Origin: Maritimibacter dapengensis
GTDB taxonomy: Bacteria > Pseudomonadota > Alphaproteobacteria > Rhodobacterales > Rhodobacteraceae
Assembly (NCBI RefSeq): GCF_019218265.1
Contig: NZ_JAHUZE010000003.1
Location: 186,001 to 250,000 of the forward strand
Direction: 5' to 3'
DNA: 64,000 nt
Shown here: piece by piece, positions 8,026-18,842 of the stretch
How positions within the stretch are numbered: the first letter of the stretch is position 1
Layout of the letters: every line of letters begins with the position of its first letter
The notes under the pieces: generated by a model
What the model was told of the DNA's origin: nothing
Database searches by the model: none
What the model saw: the letters and a program-made list of their open reading frames with translations, nothing else
Program-made: the position numbers and the translations under genes

Positions 8026-9596
8026 GCGGCTACCCTCCGACTGAGCAGGAGTCGCGCCTCGAATTGCTTCAACATGGGGCGTGCCGCGGGCGGATAACCA
8101 TCCATCGTTTCCCGGTCCAGTTCCGGAAAAAGGGTGCAAATCTCCTCGACCATCTCGCGCTCGAAACTGGCGAGTGTCTGCGGTCCCGGCAAAAAACTCT
8201 CGGTCGCCAGACCCTCGGAATAGACCACCTGATGCCGGTCGAAGAGCAGATGAACGTAAGTGACCCGCCCACCTTCCAGAGGCCGAACACTGCCGTCGTT
8301 CACAAGGTCCCGCGCCGCGACCAGCACTTCGGGCTCGTCGAACAACAGCTGGGCCACAGCATCGCGGATCAGGATTCTGTGCAAAGGCGAAACCCGAAGC
8401 TCTCCGTGCTGCCCGAACGTGTTCGCCCGGATACGGATTGGCGCGAAATGCCCGGTCGCCGCGACCTGTCGCGCACCGATCCAACGCAACGGACGCGGCC
8501 CGTCATCGTGGGTTTCGACAAGATCACCGGGCCGCAACGTCTCGACCGGTACGCAACCGGTCGGGGTCGCGATCCGGGTTCCCGCCACGAAACAGGGGAT
8601 CGAGTTCAACGTGACGAAAGCGGAGTCGGATATTCCGTCAGCATCTATCGTGTACGAGAAATTGACCGCCTCGATGTCGCTGTCCGCGACCACCGTGAAC
8701 GTCCCGTCGGCATTGAGCGTCACACTCTGACCGGTGGTCAGGTTGACCGTATCGCCCGCGACGACTTCGACCCCGTTGATGTGGGTGATCGTGATGGTCG
8801 AACCGCTCGGCGCCTCGTCGTTCGAGATCACGTCCACGACCTTGGTGAACCCCGGCGCGATATCAAAACTGTCGTCATTCGCCAAGACGACGGACTGACC
8901 GGATTCCGCTGCAATCAGAAGCGTGGAATCGTAAGAGCTATCGCCGACATCCGCGATACCGATGCGGATCGAGTTCACCTCGCCAGGATTGACGGTCAGC
9001 TTCACCGTCATGGTGACAGTAAAACCATCCATCTCGGTGTTGTAATCGTCGCCTGTGTTGTCGACGTACAGGTTTTCGTTCGTGGCGTCGTTGAGGTTCC
9101 CGACCGAAGAACTCCCATCCCCGATGGTCAGCTCCGCCGGGGCACCGTTCACCCAGATACCGACAAGGTCGTTGTAGATGGACCCTGCATATTCCGGATA
9201 TTCTTCCGACGAGAACACGAACTGGAGCGAAACCGTGTCGCCGTCCGGGATGATGTCGACGTCGAGATAGGAAGCATCGTAAGTGTTGGTGCCCGCGAGC
9301 GCGTTGAACCCCGCCTCGTTGTTCTGACCGCTGGTGTTCGACGACGTGCTGCCGGACCTGTTGGGATCACCGCCGGAGTTCGTGAAGCTGGTAAGTCGCC
9401 CGGTCGACAGCATGACGCCCGAATCCGCAGGCGTGACCCCCGGCGCGACACTGTCGCCGTTGGTATAAATGCCCGACGACCGGAAATCCCCGGTATAGGA
9501 CGCCGATTCAACGCTGATCCCCGCGCCGAAGATCGTTTCGGCCATTTCCATGGCCGACGCACCCGCATCGATCGGCAGCTCGCTCGCTGTCGCCAT
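8022..9596 (-). CDS. Choice-of-anchor L domain protein with C-terminal Hint domain
   Basis: A 524-residue protein. About residues 25-215 form a choice-of-anchor L domain, recognisable by FSSEEYPEYAGSIYNDLVG. Residues 230-330 look like a cadherin-type beta-sandwich (VVDVISNDEAPSGSTITITH). Residues 335-475 form a Hint domain with the catalytic-type cysteine present (CFVAGTRIATPTG) and SPLHRILI and TYVHLLFDRHQ motifs. Proteins of this build in Rhodobacterales are thought to be exported, often by type I secretion, but no N-terminal signal and no RTX repeats are present. The ATG at 9596 follows GGCAGGAC. It is the first gene of a coupled pair. Confidence 0.87.
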   Translation of the reverse strand: MATASELPIDAGASAMEMAETIFGAGISVESASYTGDFRSSGIYTNGDSVAPGVTPADSGVMLSTGRLTSFTNSGGDPNRSGSTSSNTSGQNNEAGFNALAGTNTYDASYLDVDIIPDGDTVSLQFVFSSEEYPEYAGSIYNDLVGIWVNGAPAELTIGDGSSSVGNLNDATNENLYVDNTGDDYNTEMDGFTVTMTVKLTVNPGEVNSIRIGIADVGDSSYDSTLLIAAESGQSVVLANDDSFDIAPGFTKVVDVISNDEAPSGSTITITHINGVEVVAGDTVNLTTGQSVTLNADGTFTVVADSDIEAVNFSYTIDADGISDSAFVTLNSIPCFVAGTRIATPTGCVPVETLRPGDLVETHDDGPRPLRWIGARQVAATGHFAPIRIRANTFGQHGELRVSPLHRILIRDAVAQLLFDEPEVLVAARDLVNDGSVRPLEGGRVTYVHLLFDRHQVVYSEGLATESFLPGPQTLASFEREMVEEICTLFPELDRETMDGYPPAARPMLKQFEARLLLSRRVAA

Positions 9597-9633
9597 ATGT
9601 CCTGCCTCTGCCCCTCTGAGACAGGACGGAACC

Positions 9634-9649
9634 AATGGCGCGCGCCATT
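9634..9649. promoter_or_regulatory. 16-bp perfect palindrome upstream of the Hint gene pair
   Basis: AATGGCGCGCGCCATT is fully self-complementary and lies 38 bases before the start codon at 9596, in the divergent spacer shared with dapE. The position suits an operator, but no regulator is identified. Confidence 0.4.
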
Positions 9650-9870
9650 TCAAGGTATCCGCTCGACCGAACCGTGGACAATTTTTTGCCTCTGGCGGTT
9701 CGAAACCCTGCCTCGGGTTTTGTTATTGCCTTCTTTATGAAACAGAAAATCGCTTTTGTTAACGCGTCAGTACAAACAAATTCGCCAAGCGTTGCGGCTG
9801 TCGCAGACAAGTCACATTTGCGGCGCACCGGGTAGCACAGTATCACATGGGCAATCAGGGAGAAGATGTC

Positions 9871-11016
9871 ATGAGCAGCACGGACCCGGTAGAGATCACG
9901 CGCAGGCTGATCCAATGCCCGTCAGTCACGCCCGAAGAAGCTGGCGCACTCGTTTATCTGCAAGGTCTGCTGGAACAGGCCGGCTTCACCTGCACGCGCG
10001 TCGATCGAAACGGCATCGCGAACCTGTTCGCCCGCTTCGGACCCAAAGACGCAGCGCGGACGCTCGGGTTCAATGGCCATACTGACGTCGTGCCGGTGGG
10101 CGACACGGGCGCCTGGACGGTTCAGCCCTTCGGTGCCGAAGAGAAAGACGGGTTCCTCTGGGGGCGGGGCGCAACCGACATGAAATCCGGCGTCGCCGCA
10201 TGGGTGGCCGCTGCGATCGACAGCGCGCCCGACCTTGCTTCCGATTGTGCCCTGATCCTCGCCATCACCGGGGACGAGGAAGGCGACGCGACCGACGGCA
10301 CCCGCGCCCTGCTCGATTGGATGGAGGCACAAGGCGAGGCGATGGATGCCTGTATCGTGGGTGAGCCGACCTCCCCTGACCGCATGGGCGAAATGATGAA
10401 GATCGGGCGGCGCGGATCGCTGACCGCCTTCTTCACCGCCCGCGGTGTGCAGGGGCACGCGGCCTATCCGCATCGCGCCAAAAACCCGGTCCCGGCCCTG
10501 GCCCGGCTGGTTTCCCGCCTCGACGCGCATGTACTTGACGAAGGCACTGCGCATTTCGACCCTACGACCCTGGCTGTCACGACGATGGATGTCGGCAACC
10601 CGGCCACCAACGTGATCCCGTCAGAGGCCCGCGCCACGGTGAACATCCGCTTCAACGACGCACACACCGCAGTCGGGATCGTCGCTTGGTTGCAGCAGGA
10701 AACCGACACGGTCGCGGGTGAAACGGATATCGCGATCGAGATGGAAACCAAGGTTTCCGGTGAAAGCTTTCTCACCCCGCCGGGCCATTTGTCGGATCTC
10801 GTCGCCGCTGCGGTCGAGGCCGAAACCGGCCTTAAGCCCGAGATGTCGACCTCCGGCGGAACCTCCGATGCGCGCTTCGTGAAAGACCATTGCCCGGTCG
10901 TCGAATTCGGACTTGTCGGCAAGACGATGCACCAGGTGGATGAACGTGTGGAGATCGCGCAAATCGGTCAACTCGCCACGATCTATCGCCGGATCATTCG
11001 TGACTATTTCGCCTGA
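9871..11016 (+). CDS. dapE: Succinyl-diaminopimelate desuccinylase
   Basis: DapE hydrolyses N-succinyl-LL-diaminopimelate in lysine and peptidoglycan precursor synthesis. The 381-residue product has the metal-ligand and catalytic motifs of the M20 family: [39 protein letters not shown], a substrate-side EPTSPDRMG, and the C-terminal GGTSDARF and HQVDERV. The ATG at 9871 follows AGGGAGA; an earlier ATG at 9847 has no comparable site. It diverges from the Hint operon and is followed by a small transferase gene after 105 bp. Confidence 0.97.
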   Translation: MSSTDPVEITRRLIQCPSVTPEEAGALVYLQGLLEQAGFTCTRVDRNGIANLFARFGPKDAARTLGFNGHTDVVPVGDTGAWTVQPFGAEEKDGFLWGRGATDMKSGVAAWVAAAIDSAPDLASDCALILAITGDEEGDATDGTRALLDWMEAQGEAMDACIVGEPTSPDRMGEMMKIGRRGSLTAFFTARGVQGHAAYPHRAKNPVPALARLVSRLDAHVLDEGTAHFDPTTLAVTTMDVGNPATNVIPSEARATVNIRFNDAHTAVGIVAWLQQETDTVAGETDIAIEMETKVSGESFLTPPGHLSDLVAAAVEAETGLKPEMSTSGGTSDARFVKDHCPVVEFGLVGKTMHQVDERVEIAQIGQLATIYRRIIRDYFA

Positions 11017-11121
11017 ATACGCTGCTCTTGGCAACTTGGCCGGGCCCACCTCGGAGAAGCGTGTCGCACCGCGCCGTTGCGCAGCAGCTCCACTCCAATC
11101 CGAACCCACACATTGCGAAAC

Positions 11122-11682
11122 ATGACCCGCGCCACACTCGTCATCATGACGAAGTCACCGCGCCCCGGGCGCGTGAAGGCACGCCTCGCGACCGGGATCG
11201 GCTCCGTTCCGGCCGCGTGGTGGCTAAGACGTCAACTCGCCCGCATGGCCCGCGACCTTGTCTCGCCTCGCTGGACAACCGCCCTCGCGGTCGCGCCTGA
11301 TTCCGACCTGACCTCGCCACTTCTTCCCGACCTGCCCCGCCTCTCACAAGGTCCGGGCGATCTTGGCGACCGCATGGCGCACGTGCTGGCGACCGCTCCA
11401 CGCGGACTGGTCCTCATCATCGGGAGCGACATCCAGGGTGTCTCGCGCACCGACATCGCCGCCGGTTTCCGCCTCCTGTCACGCCATCGCCGGGTCATCG
11501 GCCCGGCACCCGATGGCGGCTTCTGGGCTGTCGGCCTCGACACCCGCCGCCCGTTCCCGACAGACCTGTTCGCCGATGCGCGCTGGTCCACCGAACACGC
11601 CCTCGCAGACACACTCCGCACGCTGCACGACCCGGCCTTTCTGCCGGAACGCGCCGACGTCGATACGGTTGCAGACTTGTAA
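11122..11682 (+). CDS. TIGR04282-type (DUF2064) nucleotidyl/glycosyltransferase-like protein
   Basis: A 186-residue GT-A/MobA-like protein. The start TLVIMTKSPRPGRVKARLA is the typical nucleotide-binding opening of the DUF2064/TIGR04282 group. The later LIIGSDIQGVSRTDI and IGPAPDGGFWAVGLD motifs correspond to the DxD-like and substrate loops. Members are annotated as arsenosugar-type glycosyltransferases, but no arsenic genes are nearby, so the substrate here is unknown. The frame opens earlier (11077), but the family begins at the ATG at 11122. It lies between dapE and rnr on the same strand. Confidence 0.8.
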   Translation: MTRATLVIMTKSPRPGRVKARLATGIGSVPAAWWLRRQLARMARDLVSPRWTTALAVAPDSDLTSPLLPDLPRLSQGPGDLGDRMAHVLATAPRGLVLIIGSDIQGVSRTDIAAGFRLLSRHRRVIGPAPDGGFWAVGLDTRRPFPTDLFADARWSTEHALADTLRTLHDPAFLPERADVDTVADL

Positions 11683-11728
11683 GGTGTTTTCGACTGACGC
11701 GCCCTGCGCCCCGTGATACGCCAAACCC

Positions 11729-13984
11729 ATGGCACGTATTCCGACGAAAGAGGAAATCCTCGCCTGGATTTCCGAGAACCCGACCCAGACCTCGAAACGC
11801 GATATTTCGCGTGCGTTCGGGATCAAGGGGGCTGACCGTATCGACCTCAAGCGGCTCCTGCGGGAACTGGAGGATGAAGGTCACCTCGAAAAGCGCAAGA
11901 AAACCTACCGCGACCCCGACAAGCTCCCCCCCGTCTCGGTGCTCGAAGTGTCCGAGATCACGCCGGACGGTGATGTCTTTGCCGATCCGATCGAATGGCA
12001 GGGCGAGGGCGACGCGCCTCGCGTGCTTTTCGTCCCTAAATCGGGCGATCCGGCGCTGGGCAAGGGCGACCGCATCCTGTGCCGGATGGCCGAGGTCAAC
12101 ACGGACGAGTATGAATACGAAGCGCGCCTGATCCGCCGCATCGGGCAGAACGCGCGCCGCATCCTGGGCATTTTCCGCCAGGGTTCCGACAGCAGCCGCA
12201 TTGTTCCGATCGACAAGGGCGCGGACAAGGAATGGATGGTGCCTGCCGGGGCCAGTAATGGCGCGAAGGACGGCGAACTGGTCGAGGCCAAGCAAACCGG
12301 ACCAAAGGCGCGCATGGGGCTGCCCAAGGCGCAGGTCGTGGCCCGCCTTGGCGACCCCTCCGCGCCCCGTGCCGTCTCGCTCATCGCGATTCATCAGCAT
12401 GGCATTCCCGACGACTTCCCCGACGAGGTGATTGACGAAGCGGACCGGATGAAACCGGCAGGCCTCGCGGGGCGAGAAGATCTTCGCCACCTGCCGCTCG
12501 TCACCATCGACCCGGCGGACGCGCGCGACCACGACGACGCGGTCTATGCCCATGCCGACGAGAACCCCAAGAACCCCGGTGGGTTCGTGATCTGGGTCGC
12601 CATCGCCGATGTCGCCCATTACGTCACGCCCGGATCGGCGCTGGACCGCGAGGCACGCAAGCGGGGGAATTCCAGCTATTTCCCCGACCGCGTGGTGCCG
12701 ATGTTGCCGGACCGGCTGTCGGGCGATCTCTGCTCGCTGCACGAAGGCGTGCCGCGCGCCGTGCTCGCCGCGCGTATCGTGATCGGGGCCGATGGTGAAA
12801 AGCGGTCTCATTCCTTCATCCGCGGCCTGATGAAAAGCCACGCCTCGCTGAACTACCGCGAAGTGCAGGCGGCGCAGGATGGTGCCCCGAACGAAAAATG
12901 CGCACCTCTCATGGAAGAGGTGATTTCACCGCTCTACAGTTCCTATTTCGCCCTGAAACGGGCCCGCGAAGCCCGCCAACCGCTCGATCTCGACCTGCCG
13001 GAGCGCAAGATCGTGCTGTCTGACGATGGGCAGGTCGAAAGCGTGAACGTGGCCGAACGGCTCGACGCCCACCGGCTGATAGAAGAGATGATGGTGCTCG
13101 CCAACGTGGCCGCAGCCGAGGAGCTCAAGCGCCTTGGGCGGCCGCTTCTCTACCGGGTCCACGAAGAGCCAAGCGCCGAGAAACTCGAAGCCCTCCGCGA
13201 AGTCGCCCAGGCGTCCGGCTTCACGCTCGCCAAGGGCCAAGTGCTCAAGACCCGCCACCTGAACCAATTGCTCGGGCAGGCCGAGGGAAGCGAATTCGAC
13301 GAGCTCATCAACATGACGACGCTCCGGTCGATGACACAGGCCTATTACTTCCCGCAGAACTTCGGGCATTTCGGCCTCGCGTTGAAGGATTACGCGCATT
13401 TCACCTCGCCGATCCGCCGCTATTCGGATTTGATCGTGCATCGCGCACTGATTTCCGGGCATGGCTGGGGCGATGACGGGCTCTCCCCCGAAGACATCGA
13501 CCAACTCGAAGCGACGGCCACGCATATCTCGCAGACCGAGCGCCGCTCGATGGAGGCCGAACGCGACACGACAGACCGCTACCTCGCCGCTTTCCTGTCC
13601 GAACGGGTGGGCAACGAGTTCACCGGCAAGATCGCAGGGGTTCAGCGCTTCGGCATCTTTGTCAAACTCGACGAAACCGGGGCGGACGGGCTGGTCCCGA
13701 TCTCCACAATCGGCACCGAATATTTTCGATTCAACGAGCGCGAACAATCGCTTGAAGGGGAGCGTTCGGGCACGACCCTGACCGTCGGCCAGCCGGTCCT
13801 CGTCCGCATCGACGAGGCGATACCTGTGACTGGCGGTCTCACCTTCCAACTCCTTGAAGTGGACGGAAAAACTATCAAAACGACAGGTCGCGGCGCCCGT
13901 GGCTCCGGCGTAAAGAGGAAGCCTTCGCGCGAAGGAAAAAAAGCGGCAAAGACCCGCAAGAAAGTGCGGCGCACCCGGAAGTGA
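11729..13984 (+). CDS. rnr: Ribonuclease R
   Basis: RNase R is a processive 3'-5' exoribonuclease that degrades structured RNA and takes part in rRNA and tmRNA quality control. The 751-residue protein has an N-terminal winged-helix region (residues 1-70), cold-shock/OB segments, the RNB catalytic core with the acidic cluster DPADARDHDDAVYA (about residue 262), a C-terminal S1 domain starting near GKIAGVQRFGIFVKL, and a lysine-rich tail. All these are standard for the family. It lies between the DUF2064-type gene and the transglycosylase gene, with a 27-bp gap to the latter. Confidence 0.97.
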   Translation: MARIPTKEEILAWISENPTQTSKRDISRAFGIKGADRIDLKRLLRELEDEGHLEKRKKTYRDPDKLPPVSVLEVSEITPDGDVFADPIEWQGEGDAPRVLFVPKSGDPALGKGDRILCRMAEVNTDEYEYEARLIRRIGQNARRILGIFRQGSDSSRIVPIDKGADKEWMVPAGASNGAKDGELVEAKQTGPKARMGLPKAQVVARLGDPSAPRAVSLIAIHQHGIPDDFPDEVIDEADRMKPAGLAGREDLRHLPLVTIDPADARDHDDAVYAHADENPKNPGGFVIWVAIADVAHYVTPGSALDREARKRGNSSYFPDRVVPMLPDRLSGDLCSLHEGVPRAVLAARIVIGADGEKRSHSFIRGLMKSHASLNYREVQAAQDGAPNEKCAPLMEEVISPLYSSYFALKRAREARQPLDLDLPERKIVLSDDGQVESVNVAERLDAHRLIEEMMVLANVAAAEELKRLGRPLLYRVHEEPSAEKLEALREVAQASGFTLAKGQVLKTRHLNQLLGQAEGSEFDELINMTTLRSMTQAYYFPQNFGHFGLALKDYAHFTSPIRRYSDLIVHRALISGHGWGDDGLSPEDIDQLEATATHISQTERRSMEAERDTTDRYLAAFLSERVGNEFTGKIAGVQRFGIFVKLDETGADGLVPISTIGTEYFRFNEREQSLEGERSGTTLTVGQPVLVRIDEAIPVTGGLTFQLLEVDGKTIKTTGRGARGSGVKRKPSREGKKAAKTRKKVRRTRK

Positions 13985-14011
13985 GGTCCGGCCTGTCAGT
14001 TGGAGTCCGTC

Positions 14012-15175
14012 ATGCCCCCGGAGAACGGGACCAACGGTGTGGAGCAAAGCTTCCGCACATGGATCGAGCAGAGCCTTAAACCCCGCGCCATGGGTCGCAT
14101 GATCGCACCGGACTTGTTCGATAGCGTCCTCGCACAGGCCGAGTTTCAAAAAGAGGTCGTCGAGCGCCAGTCGAACCAGACGGAATTCATCGTTCCGATC
14201 TGGGAATACCTCGACATCGTCGCGACCGAAGACCGCATCAGAAACGGGCGGCAGGCGCTTCGTCGGAACCGCAGTCTCTTCATCGAGATCGAGCGTCGTT
14301 TTGGCGTCGAACCGGTCATTATCGCGGCGATCTGGGGGGTGGAAACCGGTTTCGGCACCAACATGGGCGACTACCACGTCATTTCCGCCCTCGCCTCGCT
14401 GGCGTTCTGGGGCCGACGTGCGAGCTTCTTCGAAGACGAGTTGATTGGTGCGCTCCGTATCCTGCAAGCCGGCCATATCGACGCCGCGAACATGACCGGC
14501 TCATGGTCGGGCGCCATGGGGCATGGGCAATTCATGCCGACCAGTTTCCTGGATTTCGCGGTCGATCACGATGGCGACCAGCGCGCGGATATATGGGGCA
14601 CCGCCCCTGACGACGCCCTTGCCTCGATCGCCAATTTCCTGCGCAAACATGGCTGGCGGCAGGGGCAGCCTTGGGGGTGCGAGATCGTTTTGCCGGACGA
14701 TTTCGATTTCGGGCTCTCGGGGCTGGATTACTTGCTGACCACGAAGGAACTCCACAATCTGGGCGTGACGCTCCCGGGCGGCGGTCGCCTGCCCGATTAC
14801 GGTTCCGGGTCGATCCTCCTGCCGGGCGGAGCACAGGGCGTCGCGCTTCTGGTGCTTCGCAATTTCCACGTCATCATGCGCTACAATCGTTCCGAAGCTT
14901 ATGCGATCGGTATCGGGCATCTGTCCGACAGGATCGTTGGCGGGGGCGTGTTCAATGCGTCATGGCCGCTCGATGACCCGATGCTGTCGCGCGACGAGGT
15001 GAGCGAGCTTCAGGTCCGACTTAGCAAACTTGGCTTCGATACGCATGGGGCCGACGGCATTCGCGGGCCGAACACGACACGCGCGGCGCGTGCTTTTCAG
15101 CAGGAACAGGGTCTTGATCCCGACGGATTCATGACCGTGAACCTCCTTGAACGCCTCCGCCACATGGGGCGTTAG
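14012..15175 (+). CDS. MltB-family lytic murein transglycosylase with peptidoglycan-binding domain, no visible signal peptide
   Basis: The 387-residue protein has the SLT/MltB-type core, with the catalytic-glutamate motif [16 protein letters not shown] near residue 110 and the supporting [17 protein letters not shown] segment. A C-terminal PG_binding_1 domain (about residues 320-387, [19 protein letters not shown]) follows. It would cleave glycan strands to 1,6-anhydro products. The N-terminus ([20 protein letters not shown]) is polar and lacks a signal sequence, which is odd for a periplasmic enzyme. GGAG lies six bases before the ATG at 14012. The stop overlaps the convergent rpe stop by 4 bp. 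Confidence 0.87.
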   Translation: MPPENGTNGVEQSFRTWIEQSLKPRAMGRMIAPDLFDSVLAQAEFQKEVVERQSNQTEFIVPIWEYLDIVATEDRIRNGRQALRRNRSLFIEIERRFGVEPVIIAAIWGVETGFGTNMGDYHVISALASLAFWGRRASFFEDELIGALRILQAGHIDAANMTGSWSGAMGHGQFMPTSFLDFAVDHDGDQRADIWGTAPDDALASIANFLRKHGWRQGQPWGCEIVLPDDFDFGLSGLDYLLTTKELHNLGVTLPGGGRLPDYGSGSILLPGGAQGVALLVLRNFHVIMRYNRSEAYAIGIGHLSDRIVGGGVFNASWPLDDPMLSRDEVSELQVRLSKLGFDTHGADGIRGPNTTRAARAFQQEQGLDPDGFMTVNLLERLRHMGR

Positions 15176-15846
15176 CCTGCGACGGCCTCGCGGATCGCGC
15201 GCATGTTCGCACCGTAGACGTCGGGGCAGTCCACCGAGCCGCCCTTGAAGACCGCGCTTCCGGCAACCAGCACATCCGCACCGGCATCGACCGCGAGTGG
15301 CGCAGTCGTGGGGTCTACACCACCGTCAATCTCGATCAGCACATCGCGATCCCCGATCATCTCGCGCAAGCGGGCGATCTTGGCGGTCATATCGATGAAC
15401 TTCTGCCCCCCGAAGCCGGGGTTCACGGTCATCACGCAGATCAGGTCGGTGAGATCCAGCAAATGCTCCACGCTTTCCGCCGGCGTTCCGGGGTTCAACG
15501 CGATACCCGCCTTCATCCCGGCGGCGCGAATGGCCTGCAACGTCCTGTGCGGGTGTGGCCCGGCCTCGATATGGGCGGTGAGCACGTCGGCTCCAGCCTC
15601 GGCATAGGCTTCGATATAGGGGTCAACCGGCGCAATCATCAGATGCACGTCCATCACCGTCGTCACATGCGGGCGAAACGCCTTCACGGCGGGCGGGCCG
15701 AAGGTGAGGTTCGGCACGAAATGCCCGTCCATCACGTCCACATGCACCCAATCCGCGCCCTGATCCTCGATGGCGCGGATCTCGGCCCCGAAATTGGCGA
15801 AATCGGCTGAGAGGATGGAAGGGGCGATCTTGATCGAACGGGTCAT
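15172..15846 (-). CDS. rpe: Ribulose-phosphate 3-epimerase
   Basis: Rpe interconverts ribulose 5-phosphate and xylulose 5-phosphate in the pentose phosphate and Calvin pathways. The 224-residue TIM barrel shows [14 protein letters not shown], the metal-ligand [38 protein letters not shown] and [13 protein letters not shown], all family signatures. The frame is open further upstream, but [10 protein letters not shown] at 15846 is the normal start. It is 80 bp downstream of the truncated polymerase gene on the same strand and overlaps the convergent transglycosylase gene by 4 bp. Confidence 0.96.
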   Translation of the reverse strand: MTRSIKIAPSILSADFANFGAEIRAIEDQGADWVHVDVMDGHFVPNLTFGPPAVKAFRPHVTTVMDVHLMIAPVDPYIEAYAEAGADVLTAHIEAGPHPHRTLQAIRAAGMKAGIALNPGTPAESVEHLLDLTDLICVMTVNPGFGGQKFIDMTAKIARLREMIGDRDVLIEIDGGVDPTTAPLAVDAGADVLVAGSAVFKGGSVDCPDVYGANMRAIREAVAG

Positions 15847-15926
15847 GGCAGGTCCTCGGCTGGCAGCTAGGAGCCTATTAGCGTGGGTTTGACCGGGGGT
15901 CCACCGTCTCGGTCGGCGCCTACGCC

Positions 15927-18842
15927 TCACCCGCCCCGGCCCTCCGCGCTGCCCACTCCCATCCCCGGCGTCAGCATATGGCGAATAAGCGCGATGGGAT
16001 GCGCCCGAAGCGTCAGGCGAAGTGCCGCGTAATCCTCGACCACCGCCTCGCCCTCGCTCATTTCGGGCAGGGTGACGGCGGGCTCCTCGATCCCCTCGCC
16101 GTCCATATCGCCCGCGAAAAGCGGCAGGGGCGCATCCCCCTTGATCGCCCGCGCCTCCCACATCGCGTCACGCCGGCTCAGCCCGATCTCGGCAAAAACA
16201 TCCGCCTCGGCCAACCGGGTCAGCAGCGCGGGCTTGGTTCCCGCCCGCCGCCACACGTCCTCCAGCGTCAGGTACCCGTTCCCCCGCGCCGCCGTAATCC
16301 ACCGCGCCTCGTCCTCGGCCAGCCCCCGGATCTGCCGAAGCCCGAGCCGGAGCGCGAGCCCCCCGCGACCATCCGGCTCCATCACGTTGTCCCAGTAACT
16401 CGCATTGATCGCGACAGGCCGCACCTCGACCCCGTGTTCACGCGCATCGCGCACGATCTGCGCCGGGGCGTAGAACCCCATCGGCTGCGAATTGAGCAAC
16501 GCACAGGCGAAAATGCCGGGATGGTGCCGCTTGATCCAGGACGAGGCATAGACAAGCAGCGCGAAACTCGCCGCATGGCTTTCGGGAAACCCGTATGACC
16601 CGAACCCCTCGATCTGGCTGAAACACCGCTCCGCGAAGTCGAGGTCATAGCCATTCGCCCGCATCCCCCGGATGAACCGCGTGCGAAAATCGCTGACCCG
16701 CCCGTGTTTCTTGAACGTGGCGAGCGAGCGGCGAAGCTGGTCGGCCTCCTCCGGCGTGAAACCGGCCCCGATGATGGCGATCTGCATGGCCTGTTCCTGA
16801 AACAATGGCACGCCCAGCGTCTTGCCCAGCACCTCGCCCAGCGCGTCCGAGGGAAACTCCACGCTTTCCTCGCCATTTCGCCGCCGGATGAACGGATGCA
16901 CCATGTCGCCCTGAATGGGACCGGGCCGGATGATCGCCACCTGGATCACGAGGTCATAGAAATTGCGCGGCTTCATCCGTGGCAGGAAATTCATCTGCGC
17001 CCGGCTTTCGACCTGGAACACCCCGAGGCTGTCGGCCCGGCAGAGCATATCGTAAACCGCCGGATCCTCGGGCGGCAGCGTGGCGAGCGTGTAGTCGTCG
17101 CTATGATGCTGGTCGATCAGCTCGAACGCCTTGCGCACACAGGTCAGCATACCCAGCGCCAGCACATCGACCTTGAGGATGCCCAGGCTGTCGATGTCGT
17201 CCTTGTCCCAGCAAATGACGGTGCGATCCTCCATCGTCGCGTTCTCGATCGGGACCAGTTCATCCAGCCGCCCTTCGGTGATGATGAACCCCCCGACATG
17301 CTGGGACAGGTGCCGGGGAAAGCCTTGTATCTCGTCCACCAAATCCATGATTTGGGCAAGTTTAGGGTCTGTTGGGTCCAATCCGATCTCGGCCAGCCGC
17401 GCCGCCCGCATCCCTGATCCGCCCCAGCCCCAGACCTGGCTCGACAGGCTGGAAATCGTGTCTTCGGTCAGCCCCATCGCACGGCCCACCTCGCGGATCG
17501 CCCGCTTGCCGCGATAATGGATCACCGTGGCGCACAGCCCGGCGCGGTGCCGCCCATAGCGCTCATAGATATGCTGGATCACCTCCTCGCGCCGCTCATG
17601 CTCGAAATCCACGTCGATATCCGGCGGCTCGTCCCGCGCCTCGGACACGAAGCGCTCGAACACCATCGTCCCTATTTCAGGCGAAACGCTGGTCACACCC
17701 AGCGCATAGCATACAACCGAGTTCGCCGCCGACCCCCGACCCTGGCACAGGATGCCGCGCGACCGGGCGAAGGCGACGATATCGCTCACGGTCAGGAAAT
17801 AGGGCTCGTATTTCAACTTGGCGATCAGCGCGAGCTCATGCTCCAGCATTTTCGTCACCCGCTCTGGTGCCCCCGCCGGATAGCGGTCACGCAGCCCCTT
17901 GCGGGCAAGCCGGGAAAGCCGCTGATCTGGCGTTTCGTCCCCGCTGATCTCGGACGGGTATTCGTATCGCAACTCATTCAGCGAAAAGCTGGTGCGCGCC
18001 GCGATCTCGCCCGTGCGATGCACAGCGTCCTCGTATCCCCGAAACAACCTCAGCATCTCGGCCTCTGACCGCAATCGGCGCTCGGCATTGGGCTGGGCCA
18101 GCCGCCCCAGCGCCTCGACCCGCCGCCCGGTGCGAATGGCGGTCAGCACGTCGAGCATCTTGCGCCTGCGCCCGTGATGCATGAGCGGCTCGGCCGAGGC
18201 GACCGTGGGCAGGCCCAGCGATGCCGCCAGATGCGTGACCCGGGCGAACCGGGCCGGGTCGCGCCCGTCATAGCGGGGGGCCATGACAAGACTGAAATCG
18301 ACCCTATTCTTGCGAAAAAGCGGCTTTATTTGATCCTGCCAGCCGGGAATGTCGGCGGGGCGGTCGGGCGGATGCAAAAGCATCTCCATCTCGCCCAGCG
18401 CCTCGACCACATCCGCGATACGGATCAGGCAGGTGCCTTTCTCGACCCGAAGCCGCCCCTTGGAGATCAGGCGGGACAACCGCCCCCAGGCGGCCCGCGT
18501 GCGGGGCAGCGCGGTGATCTCGACACCCTCCTCCGTGACCAGCCGCGCGCCGGGGATCAGACGTGGAACGTTTCGGATCGGGGCCGAGGGCGCGGCGGGG
18601 ATATGGGCGGGCTTTTCCGGCCCAATCAGACCCTGCTCCGCCTCAAATCGATCCCGCGCCGCGATCATCTTGCCGATTTCACGCGCCGCCGTATGGGCCC
18701 GCACGATCCCGGCGACCGAATTCTCGTCCGCAATCGACAGCGCACTCATCCCCATGAGCGCGGCACGGTCCACGTATTCCTCGGCGTGCGAACCGCCGGT
18801 CAGAAAGGTGAAATTGGAGGTTATGCAGAGTTCGACGAACAT
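15927..18842 (-). CDS. dnaE2: Error-prone DNA polymerase DnaE2, lacking the C-terminal OB domain
   Basis: A C-family polymerase for DNA-damage-induced mutagenic synthesis. The 971-residue protein has an N-terminal PHP domain ([20 protein letters not shown]), the palm motif [15 protein letters not shown] with two catalytic aspartates, and the [18 protein letters not shown] motif with the third region. Full-length DnaE2 is typically over 1,000 residues and ends in an OB-fold; here the chain stops shortly after [19 protein letters not shown], with an unrelated 20-residue tail. Only 80 bp remain before rpe, so the missing domain is not present in another frame. No imuA or imuB is adjacent. A LexA-like box lies just upstream. 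Confidence 0.92.
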   Translation of the reverse strand: MFVELCITSNFTFLTGGSHAEEYVDRAALMGMSALSIADENSVAGIVRAHTAAREIGKMIAARDRFEAEQGLIGPEKPAHIPAAPSAPIRNVPRLIPGARLVTEEGVEITALPRTRAAWGRLSRLISKGRLRVEKGTCLIRIADVVEALGEMEMLLHPPDRPADIPGWQDQIKPLFRKNRVDFSLVMAPRYDGRDPARFARVTHLAASLGLPTVASAEPLMHHGRRRKMLDVLTAIRTGRRVEALGRLAQPNAERRLRSEAEMLRLFRGYEDAVHRTGEIAARTSFSLNELRYEYPSEISGDETPDQRLSRLARKGLRDRYPAGAPERVTKMLEHELALIAKLKYEPYFLTVSDIVAFARSRGILCQGRGSAANSVVCYALGVTSVSPEIGTMVFERFVSEARDEPPDIDVDFEHERREEVIQHIYERYGRHRAGLCATVIHYRGKRAIREVGRAMGLTEDTISSLSSQVWGWGGSGMRAARLAEIGLDPTDPKLAQIMDLVDEIQGFPRHLSQHVGGFIITEGRLDELVPIENATMEDRTVICWDKDDIDSLGILKVDVLALGMLTCVRKAFELIDQHHSDDYTLATLPPEDPAVYDMLCRADSLGVFQVESRAQMNFLPRMKPRNFYDLVIQVAIIRPGPIQGDMVHPFIRRRNGEESVEFPSDALGEVLGKTLGVPLFQEQAMQIAIIGAGFTPEEADQLRRSLATFKKHGRVSDFRTRFIRGMRANGYDLDFAERCFSQIEGFGSYGFPESHAASFALLVYASSWIKRHHPGIFACALLNSQPMGFYAPAQIVRDAREHGVEVRPVAINASYWDNVMEPDGRGGLALRLGLRQIRGLAEDEARWITAARGNGYLTLEDVWRRAGTKPALLTRLAEADVFAEIGLSRRDAMWEARAIKGDAPLPLFAGDMDGEGIEEPAVTLPEMSEGEAVVEDYAALRLTLRAHPIALIRHMLTPGMGVGSAEGRGG

